A DNA stretch of 64,000 bases from Pedobacter sp. ok626 (GTDB lineage: Bacteria > Bacteroidota > Bacteroidia > Sphingobacteriales > Sphingobacteriaceae), in contig NZ_FNEX01000003.1 in the NCBI RefSeq assembly GCF_900100435.1, positions 422,014 to 486,013 of the forward strand, read 5' to 3'. A program made the translations under genes and the position numbers. The notes under the pieces are model-generated. The model had not been told where the DNA came from. It searched no databases and saw nothing but the letters and a program-made list of their open reading frames with translations. Shown here piece by piece: positions 1 through 8,961 of this stretch. The stretch's first letter is position 1. Each line of letters begins with the position of its first letter.

Positions 1-357
1 TCAAGTTGGAAACTTATGACTCAATAGCTCATTGTATTTTTCGAGTAGCTTGATATACTTGTTCATCCAGTAATTGACTGAAAAAGATTCTGCCGTATTG
101 TCGTCTCCATTCTTAAATTGATTGACATTGCTCGTTATTTCATCATCTACACGAGCAAAATCATCTGGAAATTCCTTTGAAAAGTCATACTTAATGGCAT
201 TTCCAATCTTACATATAATCTCAAAACTTAGAGATTCCTGATCGAACCAGTTGTATATGGTTCTTCTACTCACATGTAATTTTCTTGATAGCGCACTTAT
301 CCCCATATGGTCTCTCCTAACCGCACGCTCAATTACTTTACCTACATTTAAATCCAT
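1..357 (-). CDS. Small HTH DNA-binding protein (left paralogue flanking the polysaccharide locus)
   Basis: A 118-residue protein whose stop codon is the first three bases of the window. Residues about 18-45 form a helix-turn-helix (LSRKLHVSRRTIYNWF is the recognition region), followed by an acidic linker and a C-terminal amphipathic helix (YWMNKYIKLLEKYNELL), probably for dimerisation. It is clearly paralogous to the protein at 24474-24890: both HTH and terminal helix match almost residue for residue. It lies 64 bp downstream of the dehydratase gene on the same strand, with a short inverted repeat in the gap. Inferred role: transcriptional regulator of the polysaccharide locus or of genes to the left of the window. 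No enzymatic domain is present and the exact family is not recognised. Confidence 0.8.
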   Translation of the reverse strand: MDLNVGKVIERAVRRDHMGISALSRKLHVSRRTIYNWFDQESLSFEIICKIGNAIKYDFSKEFPDDFARVDDEITSNVNQFKNGDDNTAESFSVNYWMNKYIKLLEKYNELLSHKFPT

Positions 358-397
358 GACAAATTATTAATTTAGTTCATAAATTGATGACATTTAA

Positions 398-413
398 ATT
401 CACAGGGATGAAT
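398..413. promoter_or_regulatory. Inverted repeat upstream of the left HTH gene (candidate operator)
   Basis: ATTCA and TGAAT arms separated by 6 bp, about 41 bp upstream of the HTH start. Read on the minus strand it contains TTCATCCCT, the same 9-mer found in the inverted repeat at 24401-24423 before the paralogous HTH gene. An autoregulatory operator is an inference. Confidence 0.4.
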
Positions 414-421
414 CTTCTCCG

Positions 422-2368
422 TTAATTGATAATGTAATAGTCTATTTCTTCATATCTCGAATTTTTACTTTTATAATCTGGTATGATTTCTTTCATCTTT
501 TTAACCATCGCATAATCGTTGTTTAGGTTATTAAGAGATAGTAATTCTTCGATCACTTCTTGGACATAACGGATGCTAAGACTAATTGTTTTAGATATTT
601 TAATTTTTGGATGATAAGTAGGTATAATTTGTTCTTCTACAAGTAAAAGTTCTTCATATAGCTTTTCACCGGGCCTTAAACCGGTAAATACAATCTTAAT
701 ATCCTTATCGGGAGACAGACCTGCCAATTTGATCATATTTGTTGCCAGATCGACTATTTTAACGGGGTCGCCCATATCAAAAATATAAATCTCGCCCCCA
801 TTTCCCATCGCCGCAGCTTCCAGTACCAATTGTACTGCTTCGGGAATAGTCATAAAATATCTCGTTATTTCTGGATGTGTAACCGTAACCGGTCCACCTC
901 GTTCGATCTGTGCTTTAAAGCGGGGTATAACGGAGCCGTTAGAGCCTAATACATTGCCGAACCTGGTGGTAATAAACTTAGTTCTGTTTTCTGTAATATT
1001 TGCCCCTACTTCATCATTTGATATGGATAGCGCTTTATCATTGTTTAGGGATTGTATATACATTTCGGCCAGGCGTTTAGATGCTCCCATTATATTCGTA
1101 GGCCGCACGGCTTTATCTGTTGAAATCATGATAAACTTTTCGACCCCAGCCTCTATCGCTAAATCTGACAGGTTTTTTGTCCCAAGTACATTGGTTAATA
1201 TGGCTTCGGAAGGATTGTTTTCCATCATAGGCACATGTTTGTAGGCCGCTGCATGAAAAATGATTTGAGGGCGGTATTCATCAAAAATGGCTTTCATACG
1301 GCATCTATTCTGAATATTTGCCATCACTATATGTGTTTTTGCATGAGGGAAATCATCTTCAATCTCTAATTGTAAATCGTGCAAAGGTGTTTCTGCCTGA
1401 TCACAGAGGACAACAAACTCCGGATTAAAATTTACAAGCTGACGGACAATCTCCGATCCAATGGACCCCGCTGCTCCAGTAATTAAAATCCGCTTTCCAA
1501 ATACTTCCCTTAAAATATTATTGGTGATAAGTACAATGGGTTCTCTATCTAATAAATCTTCGATTTTTAAATCTTTAATTTGATTTAGCGTTAGTTTACC
1601 ATACAGCCATTTATTGGATTGTGGTACAGTAACCACTTTTATGCCTAACTCAATGCATTTATCTAAAGTGCTTTTTTTGCCATTGATGTTTAAATCATCG
1701 CTTACAAAAAGGACTTTACTGATGTTAAACTTATTTCTTAAAGTCTCAATAGACCTTGAATGATACACCTTTTTTTGTTCGATCTGCTTGTTTAGCTTGT
1801 CTTGCTTGTCATCTACAAAAGCGATTACATTTAATGTATTGCCTTGACTACCTTCCAGAGCTTTTTTTACTAAAATGGAATCACTACCTGAACCATATAT
1901 TAAAATATTCTCTTTCTTCTCTGTAGGCTCCAAAGCTTTTATGTAAGCAAATAGGCTTTTTACAACAACCCTTAGGATGATTAAGAGTGATGATGATACA
2001 AAAAAGTTCATAATCAGGACCTCGGTAACCGATTTAGAGGGCATCGCGAAGCCAAACGCCAAGCATATATTGCAAATAATGGTGAAAACAAAATTAGTTA
2101 ACAATACCGCCATAAATATTCGAATGATATCTTCGGTATTGGAATATCTAATGATACCGGTATGTATACGCATTCTCATGAATACACAAATGGAAATAAA
2201 ACTATATAGTGCTATATAAATAAAGGTATTTGAATAAAACAGCTCTTGATATTCAAACTTATTAATTAACAAGAAGGACATAAAAAGTGTCCAGGATATA
2301 ATAATTTGATCAATCATTAAAATCAACCAACGAGAATACGTTTTGTCGCCGAACATTAACTTTTTCAT
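422..2368 (-). CDS. Membrane-anchored UDP-sugar 4,6-dehydratase, CapD/WbpM/FlaA1 family
   Basis: At 648 residues this has the full length of the WbpM/CapD class. About four membrane segments occupy residues 13-140. A CoA-binding-like Rossmann domain follows (YGSGSDS near 158), then the catalytic SDR domain with GAAGSIG at about 298-304. The active-site segment is STDKAVRPTNIMGASK (about 416-431), with the family's TDK in place of the usual SDR tyrosine region and a conserved lysine. These enzymes dehydrate UDP-GlcNAc-type sugars to 4-keto-6-deoxy intermediates at the cytoplasmic face. It is the last biosynthetic gene of the locus, 12 bp after the FemAB-like gene, and would supply deoxy-amino sugars for the repeat unit. 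Confidence 0.9.
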   Translation of the reverse strand: MKKLMFGDKTYSRWLILMIDQIIISWTLFMSFLLINKFEYQELFYSNTFIYIALYSFISICVFMRMRIHTGIIRYSNTEDIIRIFMAVLLTNFVFTIICNICLAFGFAMPSKSVTEVLIMNFFVSSSLLIILRVVVKSLFAYIKALEPTEKKENILIYGSGSDSILVKKALEGSQGNTLNVIAFVDDKQDKLNKQIEQKKVYHSRSIETLRNKFNISKVLFVSDDLNINGKKSTLDKCIELGIKVVTVPQSNKWLYGKLTLNQIKDLKIEDLLDREPIVLITNNILREVFGKRILITGAAGSIGSEIVRQLVNFNPEFVVLCDQAETPLHDLQLEIEDDFPHAKTHIVMANIQNRCRMKAIFDEYRPQIIFHAAAYKHVPMMENNPSEAILTNVLGTKNLSDLAIEAGVEKFIMISTDKAVRPTNIMGASKRLAEMYIQSLNNDKALSISNDEVGANITENRTKFITTRFGNVLGSNGSVIPRFKAQIERGGPVTVTHPEITRYFMTIPEAVQLVLEAAAMGNGGEIYIFDMGDPVKIVDLATNMIKLAGLSPDKDIKIVFTGLRPGEKLYEELLLVEEQIIPTYHPKIKISKTISLSIRYVQEVIEELLSLNNLNNDYAMVKKMKEIIPDYKSKNSRYEEIDYYIIN

Positions 2369-2380
2369 AATATTAGAGTT

Positions 2381-3445
2381 TTAAATCATCATTTGAAAAT
2401 AACCGCAAGTTAAAATATTAGCCAATGCGCGATAAAGGGGGAAGAAATCTATGTTAGAGTCCTTATCGATTCCTTGTTCATTAACCAGAGAATGATAGAC
2501 AGAGTGGTTGGTCACATAACGCCAGCTTTCATATTCCAAAAGCAAATCCGAGAAACCCCTTTTCCATTTAAATAAAGTATCTTCTTTAAAGCAATAACCA
2601 CCGCCAAGATGATAGTATTTCATTCCCAATTTCCGCCCCAGAATACTTATTTCATCTATTAAAAATTTTGCCGGGGATGTAGAAAGGAATTTAGAGGAAG
2701 TAGCCACTAAATGACTTTGGATAATGCCACAGGTACAGGTAATAATGCTCCCGCTAATTACCTTATTATTAAAGTAAACAAGCAAAAGCCTGCAATCAAA
2801 TTCGTCATTATGAATAAGGTCAACAAAATATTTTTTACTAAAAAAATACTGTTCTTTTGCACCAATTCGGGTCATATTTTCTGTATAGATATCAAAAAAC
2901 AAATCGATATCCTCAAGGTTTTTGCTTTCCTTAAGAATGTAACCATAGTCTCTTGCCTTCTTTACATTATGTAAAGTAGTTCTTCTATATTTTTTACGTT
3001 GTTCTTCAATAGTTGTTGTTAGATCGATAGCTACGGTTCTTCCATTTTTATGAATCCCCCCAAAGCGTTCAATTAACAAGTTTTGATTAAAGAATGGATT
3101 TAATCGTGAAAAGACTGAAATATTGCGCTCCCGCTCTAAAAAATCCAGAAATGATTCTTTAAAGTTATCCATAAGCGCTTCATCCAGATCTTCGAATTTT
3201 CGATTAGATATGGGCCCTGGATATCCGTATACAGATCCAAGGTCAGAAAATTGAGAGCCTGATATTTCCCTTTTCAATAATGGAAATGCGATATAGTCCT
3301 TTCCTTCCTCATAAATAAAAAGAAAAGGATCGCCACCTTCATCCATAGAATGATAGTGCCAGGTATGATAAAAATCATGTTCAACAGAACCTTTTACATA
3401 GGCTATCCATTGCTCCTTATTAAGAATGCTGATTAATTTCATCAT
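2381..3445 (-). CDS. FemAB/GNAT-fold transferase (copy 1)
   Basis: About 354 residues. The open frame extends to 3493, but the start is placed at the Met-Met pair at 3445/3442, because that aligns with the N-terminus of the paralogue at 4897-5931 and avoids overlap with the GNAT gene. Shared hallmarks are DFYHTWHYHS near the N-terminus, GYPGPISN, and the C-terminal YHLGGG....D.LFK(W/F)K segment characteristic of FemAB-like double-GNAT proteins. That family moves aminoacyl or acyl groups (classically from aminoacyl-tRNA to lipid II). In a polysaccharide locus a likely role is attaching an amino acid or acyl group to an amino sugar. Substrate cannot be read from sequence. Confidence 0.75.
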   Translation of the reverse strand: MMKLISILNKEQWIAYVKGSVEHDFYHTWHYHSMDEGGDPFLFIYEEGKDYIAFPLLKREISGSQFSDLGSVYGYPGPISNRKFEDLDEALMDNFKESFLDFLERERNISVFSRLNPFFNQNLLIERFGGIHKNGRTVAIDLTTTIEEQRKKYRRTTLHNVKKARDYGYILKESKNLEDIDLFFDIYTENMTRIGAKEQYFFSKKYFVDLIHNDEFDCRLLLVYFNNKVISGSIITCTCGIIQSHLVATSSKFLSTSPAKFLIDEISILGRKLGMKYYHLGGGYCFKEDTLFKWKRGFSDLLLEYESWRYVTNHSVYHSLVNEQGIDKDSNIDFFPLYRALANILTCGYFQMMI

Positions 3446-3489
3446 AACGCTATGAAATTTTAAGTTAAACAGGTAGATAAAACAACAAA

Positions 3490-3984
3490 TCAATTATCCA
3501 TTGTGAACATATGCTTTGTCAGTACCATTTTGAGTTGGTTATTATGCTTACCAACTGTAATAAATCCCAATTTTTCATAAATAGAAAGCGCTGCAATGTT
3601 ATCTTCGTGTGTAAAAAGAAATACACTTTCAAGATTTCTTTGAGAAAACCCAAACTCGAGAATTAGTTTAGAAGCAGACTTTCCTATCCCCTTTCCCCAT
3701 AATTGTTTTTCCCCTATAAACATGTGAAATTCGCCCTCAGCATCATCCAAATTTATTAATTGTACATTACCAATGTATTGATCTGTACCATGTAAACATA
3801 TGGCAAAACGGCTGTCATTCGCTTTATTTAATTTAGCACGAAGCCATTCCGTTTCTTGTTCCAAAGTAAAATCAGCATTAGGCTTAAATTCGGTATACAC
3901 CCATATGTCAGGATCTTTACGCCATTGATAAGAAGTTTTCGCATCCTCTAAATTCAATGGTCTTAGGTAGACAGCATCATTCAT
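3490..3984 (-). CDS. GNAT N-acetyltransferase, RimJ/RimL-like
   Basis: A 164-residue single GNAT domain. It starts with the RimJ/RimL-type YLRPLNLEDA and W(R)KDPDI..Y segments. The acetyl-CoA pyrophosphate-binding loop is WGKGIGKSA, and the C-terminal NIAALSIYEKLGF motif is typical of the family. In polysaccharide loci such enzymes acetylate the amino group of 4-amino-4,6-dideoxy sugars, which fits the dehydratase in the same locus, although no PLP aminotransferase is visible here. It lies between the PhyH-like gene (39 bp upstream) and the FemAB-like gene. Function as a sugar acetyltransferase is inference; the GNAT fold is secure. Confidence 0.85.
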   Translation of the reverse strand: MNDAVYLRPLNLEDAKTSYQWRKDPDIWVYTEFKPNADFTLEQETEWLRAKLNKANDSRFAICLHGTDQYIGNVQLINLDDAEGEFHMFIGEKQLWGKGIGKSASKLILEFGFSQRNLESVFLFTHEDNIAALSIYEKLGFITVGKHNNQLKMVLTKHMFTMDN

Positions 3985-4023
3985 AATATATTGTTTAAAA
4001 GATCATTTATTTAAGGGATTTGC

Positions 4024-4827
4024 TTAGCCCTGGCCAGGCTGATACATTCTTAAATGCGGTGGTTGATAAAACTCCTGAAGGTTAGCCGAAATACGGGCGT
4101 TATACCCTATTACTTGCCGTAGGTGATTATCTAAACCTTCACCAAACTCGTAACCCAAAAACCTTGGAAAATCAAACTGTGGCTTAAAAAAGGGCCTTGT
4201 AAAGGTAAGTGTTAATGCCCTCCTGGGGCCGTCAGTACTATTATTTCCTGCTGCATGCCAAATATTGGAATCAAATAAGACAATACTTCCCTTCTTCGCA
4301 ACAGCCCTATCAGCATGCGCGTAAAAAAACTCATCATCAGGCTTATCTTCTTGTCTATGTGATCCAGAAAGAAAGTAAGTTGCTCCATTATCCAAGGTAT
4401 AATCATCCAACAAAACAATCATCTGGACTGCAATTTTAAAATCACCTGTAAAACTCCTAATGTCGCGATGAACATTATGGACATATGCTTTGAAATTTTT
4501 AAAATTGAGAACACCACTTATCCCATTTATAATATAATTTCCTTTCAAAAAATGTCTCATTTCTTTATCGCAATACATTTGTCCTAAAAAGGGCATACTA
4601 AAATTATCCTTTTCCAAGAGGTGGTGCAATGTACCCTCCATATTAGTTTCAATGCCATTTTTAATTTGAATATCTCTCCTCAATTGATAGGCAGGCTCCA
4701 GATCATTAATTATAGTATTAATCATTCTTTCATCTACGGCGTTCTCATAAATGACCCAACCAAACTCATCAATTGCATTCTCGAAATCACTTATAGTGGC
4801 TTCGGAATAATTAAATTTATTTTTCAC
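4024..4827 (-). CDS. PhyH-family Fe(II)/2-oxoglutarate-dependent oxygenase
   Basis: A 267-residue protein with a recognisable facial triad: His120 and Asp122 in VHNVHRDIRSF, and the distal His191 in LFDSNIWHAAGNN. Arg202/203 in PRRALTLTF would bind the 2-oxoglutarate carboxylate. LDDYTLDNGATYFLSGSH is the usual core strand of phytanoyl-CoA dioxygenase-like proteins. Such enzymes hydroxylate unactivated carbons using O2, Fe(II) and 2-oxoglutarate. It lies between two FemAB-like paralogues, so a plausible substrate is the acyl/aminoacyl group or sugar those enzymes handle; this is inference. Confidence 0.85.
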   Translation of the reverse strand: MKNKFNYSEATISDFENAIDEFGWVIYENAVDERMINTIINDLEPAYQLRRDIQIKNGIETNMEGTLHHLLEKDNFSMPFLGQMYCDKEMRHFLKGNYIINGISGVLNFKNFKAYVHNVHRDIRSFTGDFKIAVQMIVLLDDYTLDNGATYFLSGSHRQEDKPDDEFFYAHADRAVAKKGSIVLFDSNIWHAAGNNSTDGPRRALTLTFTRPFFKPQFDFPRFLGYEFGEGLDNHLRQVIGYNARISANLQEFYQPPHLRMYQPGQG

Positions 4828-4896
4828 TGCATAAAGATTTAAGGGTTAAACTTTAATTGATTTCCAATATTTTAAAAGATATATGGCTATTTCTAT

Positions 4897-5931
4897 TTAA
4901 TGGGATACCGCAGGACTGCGGTAGAGAGGAAAGTAATCAGGTCTGACATCATCATTCCGTTCCCTAACTAGATCGTTGTAACTAAATGTATCTGATATAA
5001 ATCTCCAGGTATTATCCTCTAGAAAAAGAGAGGAGAAATAAGACTTAAATTTGAATAATGAGTCTTCCCTACCGCCCAAGCCACCACCAAGGTGGAAATA
5101 TCTCTTTCCGAGTTGTCTTCCGATGACACTAATCTCGTCGGTTAATAATTTACTCGGAGACTGATTTATGTAAGCGTTAGCAGTGGCAGATAAATGATTA
5201 CGGATTACATCTCCAGCGCACATGATAACGGCCCCGCAAATCATCACATCGCCATGGTAGATTACAATTAATTTACAGTTTTCTTCTTTGCTTTTGATGA
5301 GCTGCGTAAAGTAGGCTTCGTCATAAAAATAGCTCTCCTTAGCCCCCAGTCTAAGCATGTTTTCTGTATACATAGCTGTGAACAATTTGATCTCATCCTG
5401 GCTACTCGCTTCTTTGATATCATAAGGCATTTTTCTCAATTGCCTAATCTGTTGCGCTAGTTTTTTCTCATACTTTGCCCGTTGTTCCTCAAGAGGAATA
5501 GACAGATCCATATATACAGTCCGACCATTATTCATTACCCCACCGATTTTTTCTATTAATACCCTTTGATCAATAAATGGATTGAGACGGGAGAAAACGC
5601 AAACATATCGACCAGCTTCCATAAAGCTTAAAAAGGAGCATTTAAAGCTTTCAAGTAATTGTTCATCAATATCTGAGAATTTCACATTAGAAATTGGACC
5701 AGAATATCCATAAACCGATGTCAGATCAAACAAATCTGAATTGGCAATTTTTCTTTTCAATAATGGAAGCGCTATAAAAATATCAGCTTCTTCATATACA
5801 AAAAGAAAAGGTTCACCACTATTCTCTAAAGAATGGTAATGCCAGGTGTGATAAAAGTCATAGCTAACAGAATTATGAACATATGTAGTCCATTCTTCTG
5901 ATTGTTCGAAATTGATTAAATGATATGCCAT
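4897..5931 (-). CDS. FemAB/GNAT-fold transferase (copy 2)
   Basis: A 344-residue paralogue of the protein at 2381-3445, with the same DFYHTWHYHS opening, GYSGPISN, NGRTVYMDLS and YFHLGGG....DSLFKFK motifs. No signal peptide or membrane segment is visible, so it should act in the cytoplasm. The FemAB fold is a tandem of two GNAT domains. Two diverged copies separated by GNAT and PhyH genes suggest different acceptors or donors within one decoration pathway. Donor (aminoacyl-tRNA or acyl-CoA) is unknown. Confidence 0.75.
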   Translation of the reverse strand: MAYHLINFEQSEEWTTYVHNSVSYDFYHTWHYHSLENSGEPFLFVYEEADIFIALPLLKRKIANSDLFDLTSVYGYSGPISNVKFSDIDEQLLESFKCSFLSFMEAGRYVCVFSRLNPFIDQRVLIEKIGGVMNNGRTVYMDLSIPLEEQRAKYEKKLAQQIRQLRKMPYDIKEASSQDEIKLFTAMYTENMLRLGAKESYFYDEAYFTQLIKSKEENCKLIVIYHGDVMICGAVIMCAGDVIRNHLSATANAYINQSPSKLLTDEISVIGRQLGKRYFHLGGGLGGREDSLFKFKSYFSSLFLEDNTWRFISDTFSYNDLVRERNDDVRPDYFPLYRSPAVSH

Positions 5932-5973
5932 ATGATTAAAAAATTTTAATACTACACAATCATAACCTTTCTA

Positions 5974-7122
5974 CTAACCGACATTCATAATTTTAAGCAT
6001 TTCGGAATTCACCAGGTTCACATCAAATTTCTTTTTAGCGAACTTCCTTCCATTAATACCATATAAAATAATGTCTTTGGTATTGTTAATGTAATACTCC
6101 ATCCTTGAGGCAAGGACTGAAATATTTTTTATAGGAACTAAGAAACCATTTACACCTGAAGGCGACGCATCTACAGTTTCTCGGCATCCCACAGAATTAC
6201 TGGTAATAATTGCCCTCCCCATAGCCATGCCTTCTAATATACATCTAGGTACTCCTTCTCCATAATAAGAAGGTAAAACGAGAATTGAAGCATCCTTAAT
6301 ATATGATCTGACATCATCTACCTGACCAATGTATTCTATAGTGTCCCCCGATTGAATTTCAGCGTATAGTGCTGTAGTGATTGAGTCTATATTGTCATCA
6401 AATGAGCCAATAAGTTTAAACTTTACATCTGGATATTTATTGCGAACTATCTTTGCCGCTTCATAAAACTCGTTTACTCCCTTTGAATTGATTAAGCGGG
6501 ATATCATTAAGAAACTTATGTGTGAAATTTCGGGTTCGGAGTAGTCATAATGACTTAAATCAACACCTGAACCATTAACTACAAATGCCTGGTGTTTTGC
6601 TCCGATTATTTTGCATTCCAGTAATTTGTTATAATCATCTTTATTCTGAAAAATAACTCGAATTCTTTTGTTTGCACTTAAACTAAACTTTAATAAAAAT
6701 TTAGTTATCGAACTAACCAATTTGCTTTTAGAGCTGCTATCTGTAAAGTTGTAACCCAGACCGGTGAGCATGGGCGTAATGCAATCTATTTTACATAGCC
6801 TTGCCACCATGGTTCCGTATATTACAGGCTTAAACGTATATGGAAAAAAAATATCAGGCTTAATTTCTCTAATCAAATTATATAATTTAAGGATATACTT
6901 AAGGTCGGATATAATAGAAACATTACTCCCATTTAGTGCATTCTCACATACAGTAACATTCATATCTCTTAGTTTTTCCCTAACATGCTGTTGTGAAATT
7001 TTAGGAGTAAAAACATATACGTCATTTTTCTTGATAAGCTCTTCAATGAGTTTACCGCGAAAATCAAGTAAGGTTCGTGATGAATCACAAGCAATCAATA
7101 CTTTCTTTCTGTTTTCTGTCAT
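5974..7122 (-). CDS. Glycosyltransferase, GT4-like (GT-B fold)
   Basis: A 382-residue GT-B enzyme. The C-terminal donor domain has SFLMISRLINSKGVNEFYEAA, then LVLPSYYGEGVPRCILEGMAMGRAIITS, the EX7E region used by retaining GT4 enzymes to bind the nucleotide sugar. The N-terminal half (KPDIFFPYTFKPVIYG..., ITPMLTGLGYNFTD) resembles CapM/PglA-type transferases that add HexNAc to an undecaprenyl-linked sugar. It would add one residue of the repeat unit at the inner membrane. A strong hairpin at 7151-7189 separates it from the lyase gene upstream. Confidence 0.85.
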   Translation of the reverse strand: MTENRKKVLIACDSSRTLLDFRGKLIEELIKKNDVYVFTPKISQQHVREKLRDMNVTVCENALNGSNVSIISDLKYILKLYNLIREIKPDIFFPYTFKPVIYGTMVARLCKIDCITPMLTGLGYNFTDSSSKSKLVSSITKFLLKFSLSANKRIRVIFQNKDDYNKLLECKIIGAKHQAFVVNGSGVDLSHYDYSEPEISHISFLMISRLINSKGVNEFYEAAKIVRNKYPDVKFKLIGSFDDNIDSITTALYAEIQSGDTIEYIGQVDDVRSYIKDASILVLPSYYGEGVPRCILEGMAMGRAIITSNSVGCRETVDASPSGVNGFLVPIKNISVLASRMEYYINNTKDIILYGINGRKFAKKKFDVNLVNSEMLKIMNVG

Positions 7123-7150
7123 GACAACGGATATAAAAAAGGTCGTTAAA

Positions 7151-7189
7151 CCACAAGGCCACCTGACTTACAGTCAGATGGCCTTGTGG
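7151..7189 (-). terminator. Long hairpin after the pectate-lyase-like gene
   Basis: 18-bp stem (CCACAAGGCC at 7151-7160 pairs with GGCCTTGTGG at 7180-7189) with a single wobble position and a 3-nt loop, 27 bp past the lyase stop. A T-rich stretch follows on the minus strand only after about 10 nt, so termination may be partial. The downstream glycosyltransferase genes may depend on read-through or on their own promoter. Confidence 0.65.
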
Positions 7190-7215
7190 TTGGGTATTTT
7201 CTTTATTTCTATTTA

Positions 7216-8961
7216 TTATAATGTTGCACCTGCTCCTTTTGTTACGATTGAAGGAACATCTGCTGCTGCATTAAGCACTGATTTATATTCATAAGTTGGT
7301 GCCCAGTTTGCAAGTGGCGTAGTAATCTCATTTTTACCTGAATTTACATAGATATTTGTCTCTGATCCACTAATGTATCCCGGAGGATCACCCGCTAAGT
7401 TGGTTGCAATTGGTTTGTTACAATTTGCAAAGTAATCGTTGTCAGTACGGACATTTCCACCGGCACGTGCACTGATTGAGTAACCGCTATTGTTTAAGTG
7501 ATAATTGTTAAACAAGTGAACACTTCCATAATTCATTGTTGGCTCTCTTTCTGAAATATTGTTCCAGAAATTATGGTGAAGTGTAACATGCAATTTACCA
7601 ATATCCTGAGATGCGATCTCTGCGCTAATTCCTGCACTAATCAATACCGATAAGTTGTTATTACTGAATTTATTCCAGGAAACCGTAACATAATCTGAAT
7701 ATCTGGTTATGCTAATATCTTTACCATAATATTCCCATCCATGATCACGATCGGCTGAGAATTCACAGTGGTCTACCCAGATATGGTGTGAACCTTCTTT
7801 TATCTGAACACCAGCATTGGTTACATAATTTTTAATTCTAAGGTTTTGAATAATAATATTGTTAACAGTATACAACATAAACGATGCGCCTTCTACTGAT
7901 GCACCAGATAAACCAATAATTGATTTATTTGATTTCACATACATAGGATCATTACCTGCTCCTTTAATGGCACCCGATACATAAATAATTTTTGGACCAT
8001 CAGAACTTAACGCACTTTTTAATGCCTGTAAAGTAGATACTGTGATTTCTGAACCACCTTTACCACCTGTAGTTGTTCCATTTACTGCTGCATAACCAAT
8101 TAAACCTGTAGCTATAACACCAGTACCGCCACCACCTGTTGGAGGTGTAACTGTTTCTGGAGGTGTAGTTGTTGCAGATCCGCCAATTGTAACAGTGTAT
8201 TTCCTTCCATTTGTCTTCGGATTTGTATTATCTGATGCAGAGAATATCAAACTGTTTCCCCAATGACTAAATTTACCTGTACCTATTGAACTGATATCAG
8301 CATGCTTAGCATGAGCTGCTCCCAGTTCTTTGCCATTTTCAAAAACTCTTAGTGTTGAAATACTTGGCTGAGTATTCGAATCGCCAGTGGTACCAAAATC
8401 ACGGTAAATCACATAAGCAAAGCCACCTTCTGCTGTAAGACCAGACAAATCAAGCACTGTTTCTGTTGTAGGTGCTGTAGGTGTACCAGGTAATATCTCA
8501 GTCGGAGTTCCTCCTGTTGTGAAGGTATATTTCCTGCCATTTTTTCTCGGATCTGTATTGTCAGACGCAGAGAATATTAAACCATTTCCCCAATGACTGA
8601 ATTTACCCTTACCAATTGAAGCGATGTCAGCATGTTTAGTATGAGCTGCTCCTAGTTCTTTACCATCTTCAAAAACTCTTAGTGTTGAAATAGTTGGCTG
8701 AGTATTCGAATCTCCAGTCGTACCAAAATCACGGTAAACAGCATATGCGAAGCCACCTTCTGAAGTGGCACCCGATACATCTATCGCTGTTGCTGTTGTA
8801 TTTGATACAGCTCCTATTCCAGTCGAATTTTCAATATCATTACTGCCAGACAAGTCAGGAACCACGGGAGCATCCTTCTTGCATTGGCTAAACATTAAAA
8901 TTGTGGATAATACTATCCCTAACATAAATACCCTTGTTAATTTTTTTCTCAATCTTTCCAT
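7216..8961 (-). CDS. Lipoprotein polysaccharide lyase, PL1 pectate-lyase homologue with duplicated N-terminal domain
   Basis: 581 residues. A signal peptide ends in a lipobox with Cys27 (MFSQC), followed by KKD, so the protein is lipid-anchored in the envelope. Two nearly identical modules occupy about 58-151 and 168-261, exactly 110 residues apart. A Thr/Pro/Gly-rich linker (about 262-280) leads to a right-handed beta-helix pectate-lyase domain (about 285-575) with HHIWVDHCEFS and SDYVTVSWNKF. The catalytic-arginine strand reads SEREPTMNYG: Arg472 is in place of the catalytic arginine, but the second arginine of the family RxPxxR motif is Asn477. Encoded between a uronate epimerase and glycosyltransferases, it probably trims or releases the uronate polymer of this locus. 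Confidence 0.85.
   Translation of the reverse strand: MERLRKKLTRVFMLGIVLSTILMFSQCKKDAPVVPDLSGSNDIENSTGIGAVSNTTATAIDVSGATSEGGFAYAVYRDFGTTGDSNTQPTISTLRVFEDGKELGAAHTKHADIASIGKGKFSHWGNGLIFSASDNTDPRKNGRKYTFTTGGTPTEILPGTPTAPTTETVLDLSGLTAEGGFAYVIYRDFGTTGDSNTQPSISTLRVFENGKELGAAHAKHADISSIGTGKFSHWGNSLIFSASDNTNPKTNGRKYTVTIGGSATTTPPETVTPPTGGGGTGVIATGLIGYAAVNGTTTGGKGGSEITVSTLQALKSALSSDGPKIIYVSGAIKGAGNDPMYVKSNKSIIGLSGASVEGASFMLYTVNNIIIQNLRIKNYVTNAGVQIKEGSHHIWVDHCEFSADRDHGWEYYGKDISITRYSDYVTVSWNKFSNNNLSVLISAGISAEIASQDIGKLHVTLHHNFWNNISEREPTMNYGSVHLFNNYHLNNSGYSISARAGGNVRTDNDYFANCNKPIATNLAGDPPGYISGSETNIYVNSGKNEITTPLANWAPTYEYKSVLNAAADVPSIVTKGAGATL
8179..8460 (-). repeat. Intragenic duplicated module, second copy (lyase N-terminal domain)
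   Basis: Encodes residues about 168-261 of the lyase lipoprotein. It is strongly similar at DNA and protein level to 8509-8790, offset by 330 bp. Segments such as FAY(V/A)(I/V)YRDFGTTGDSNTQP and GKFSHWGN(S/G)LIFSASDNT are almost unchanged, indicating a recent in-frame tandem duplication. Domain family not recognised. Confidence 0.8.
8509..8790 (-). repeat. Intragenic duplicated module, first copy (lyase N-terminal domain)
   Basis: Encodes residues about 58-151; partner of the copy at 8179-8460. Probably a carbohydrate- or surface-binding beta domain, by position before a beta-helix lyase; this is inference. Confidence 0.8.

Noticed and set aside
6764..7294. 176-codon plus-strand frame across the glycosyltransferase start and lyase end
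   Set aside because: It spans two well-supported minus-strand genes and the hairpin between them; composition fits a shadow.
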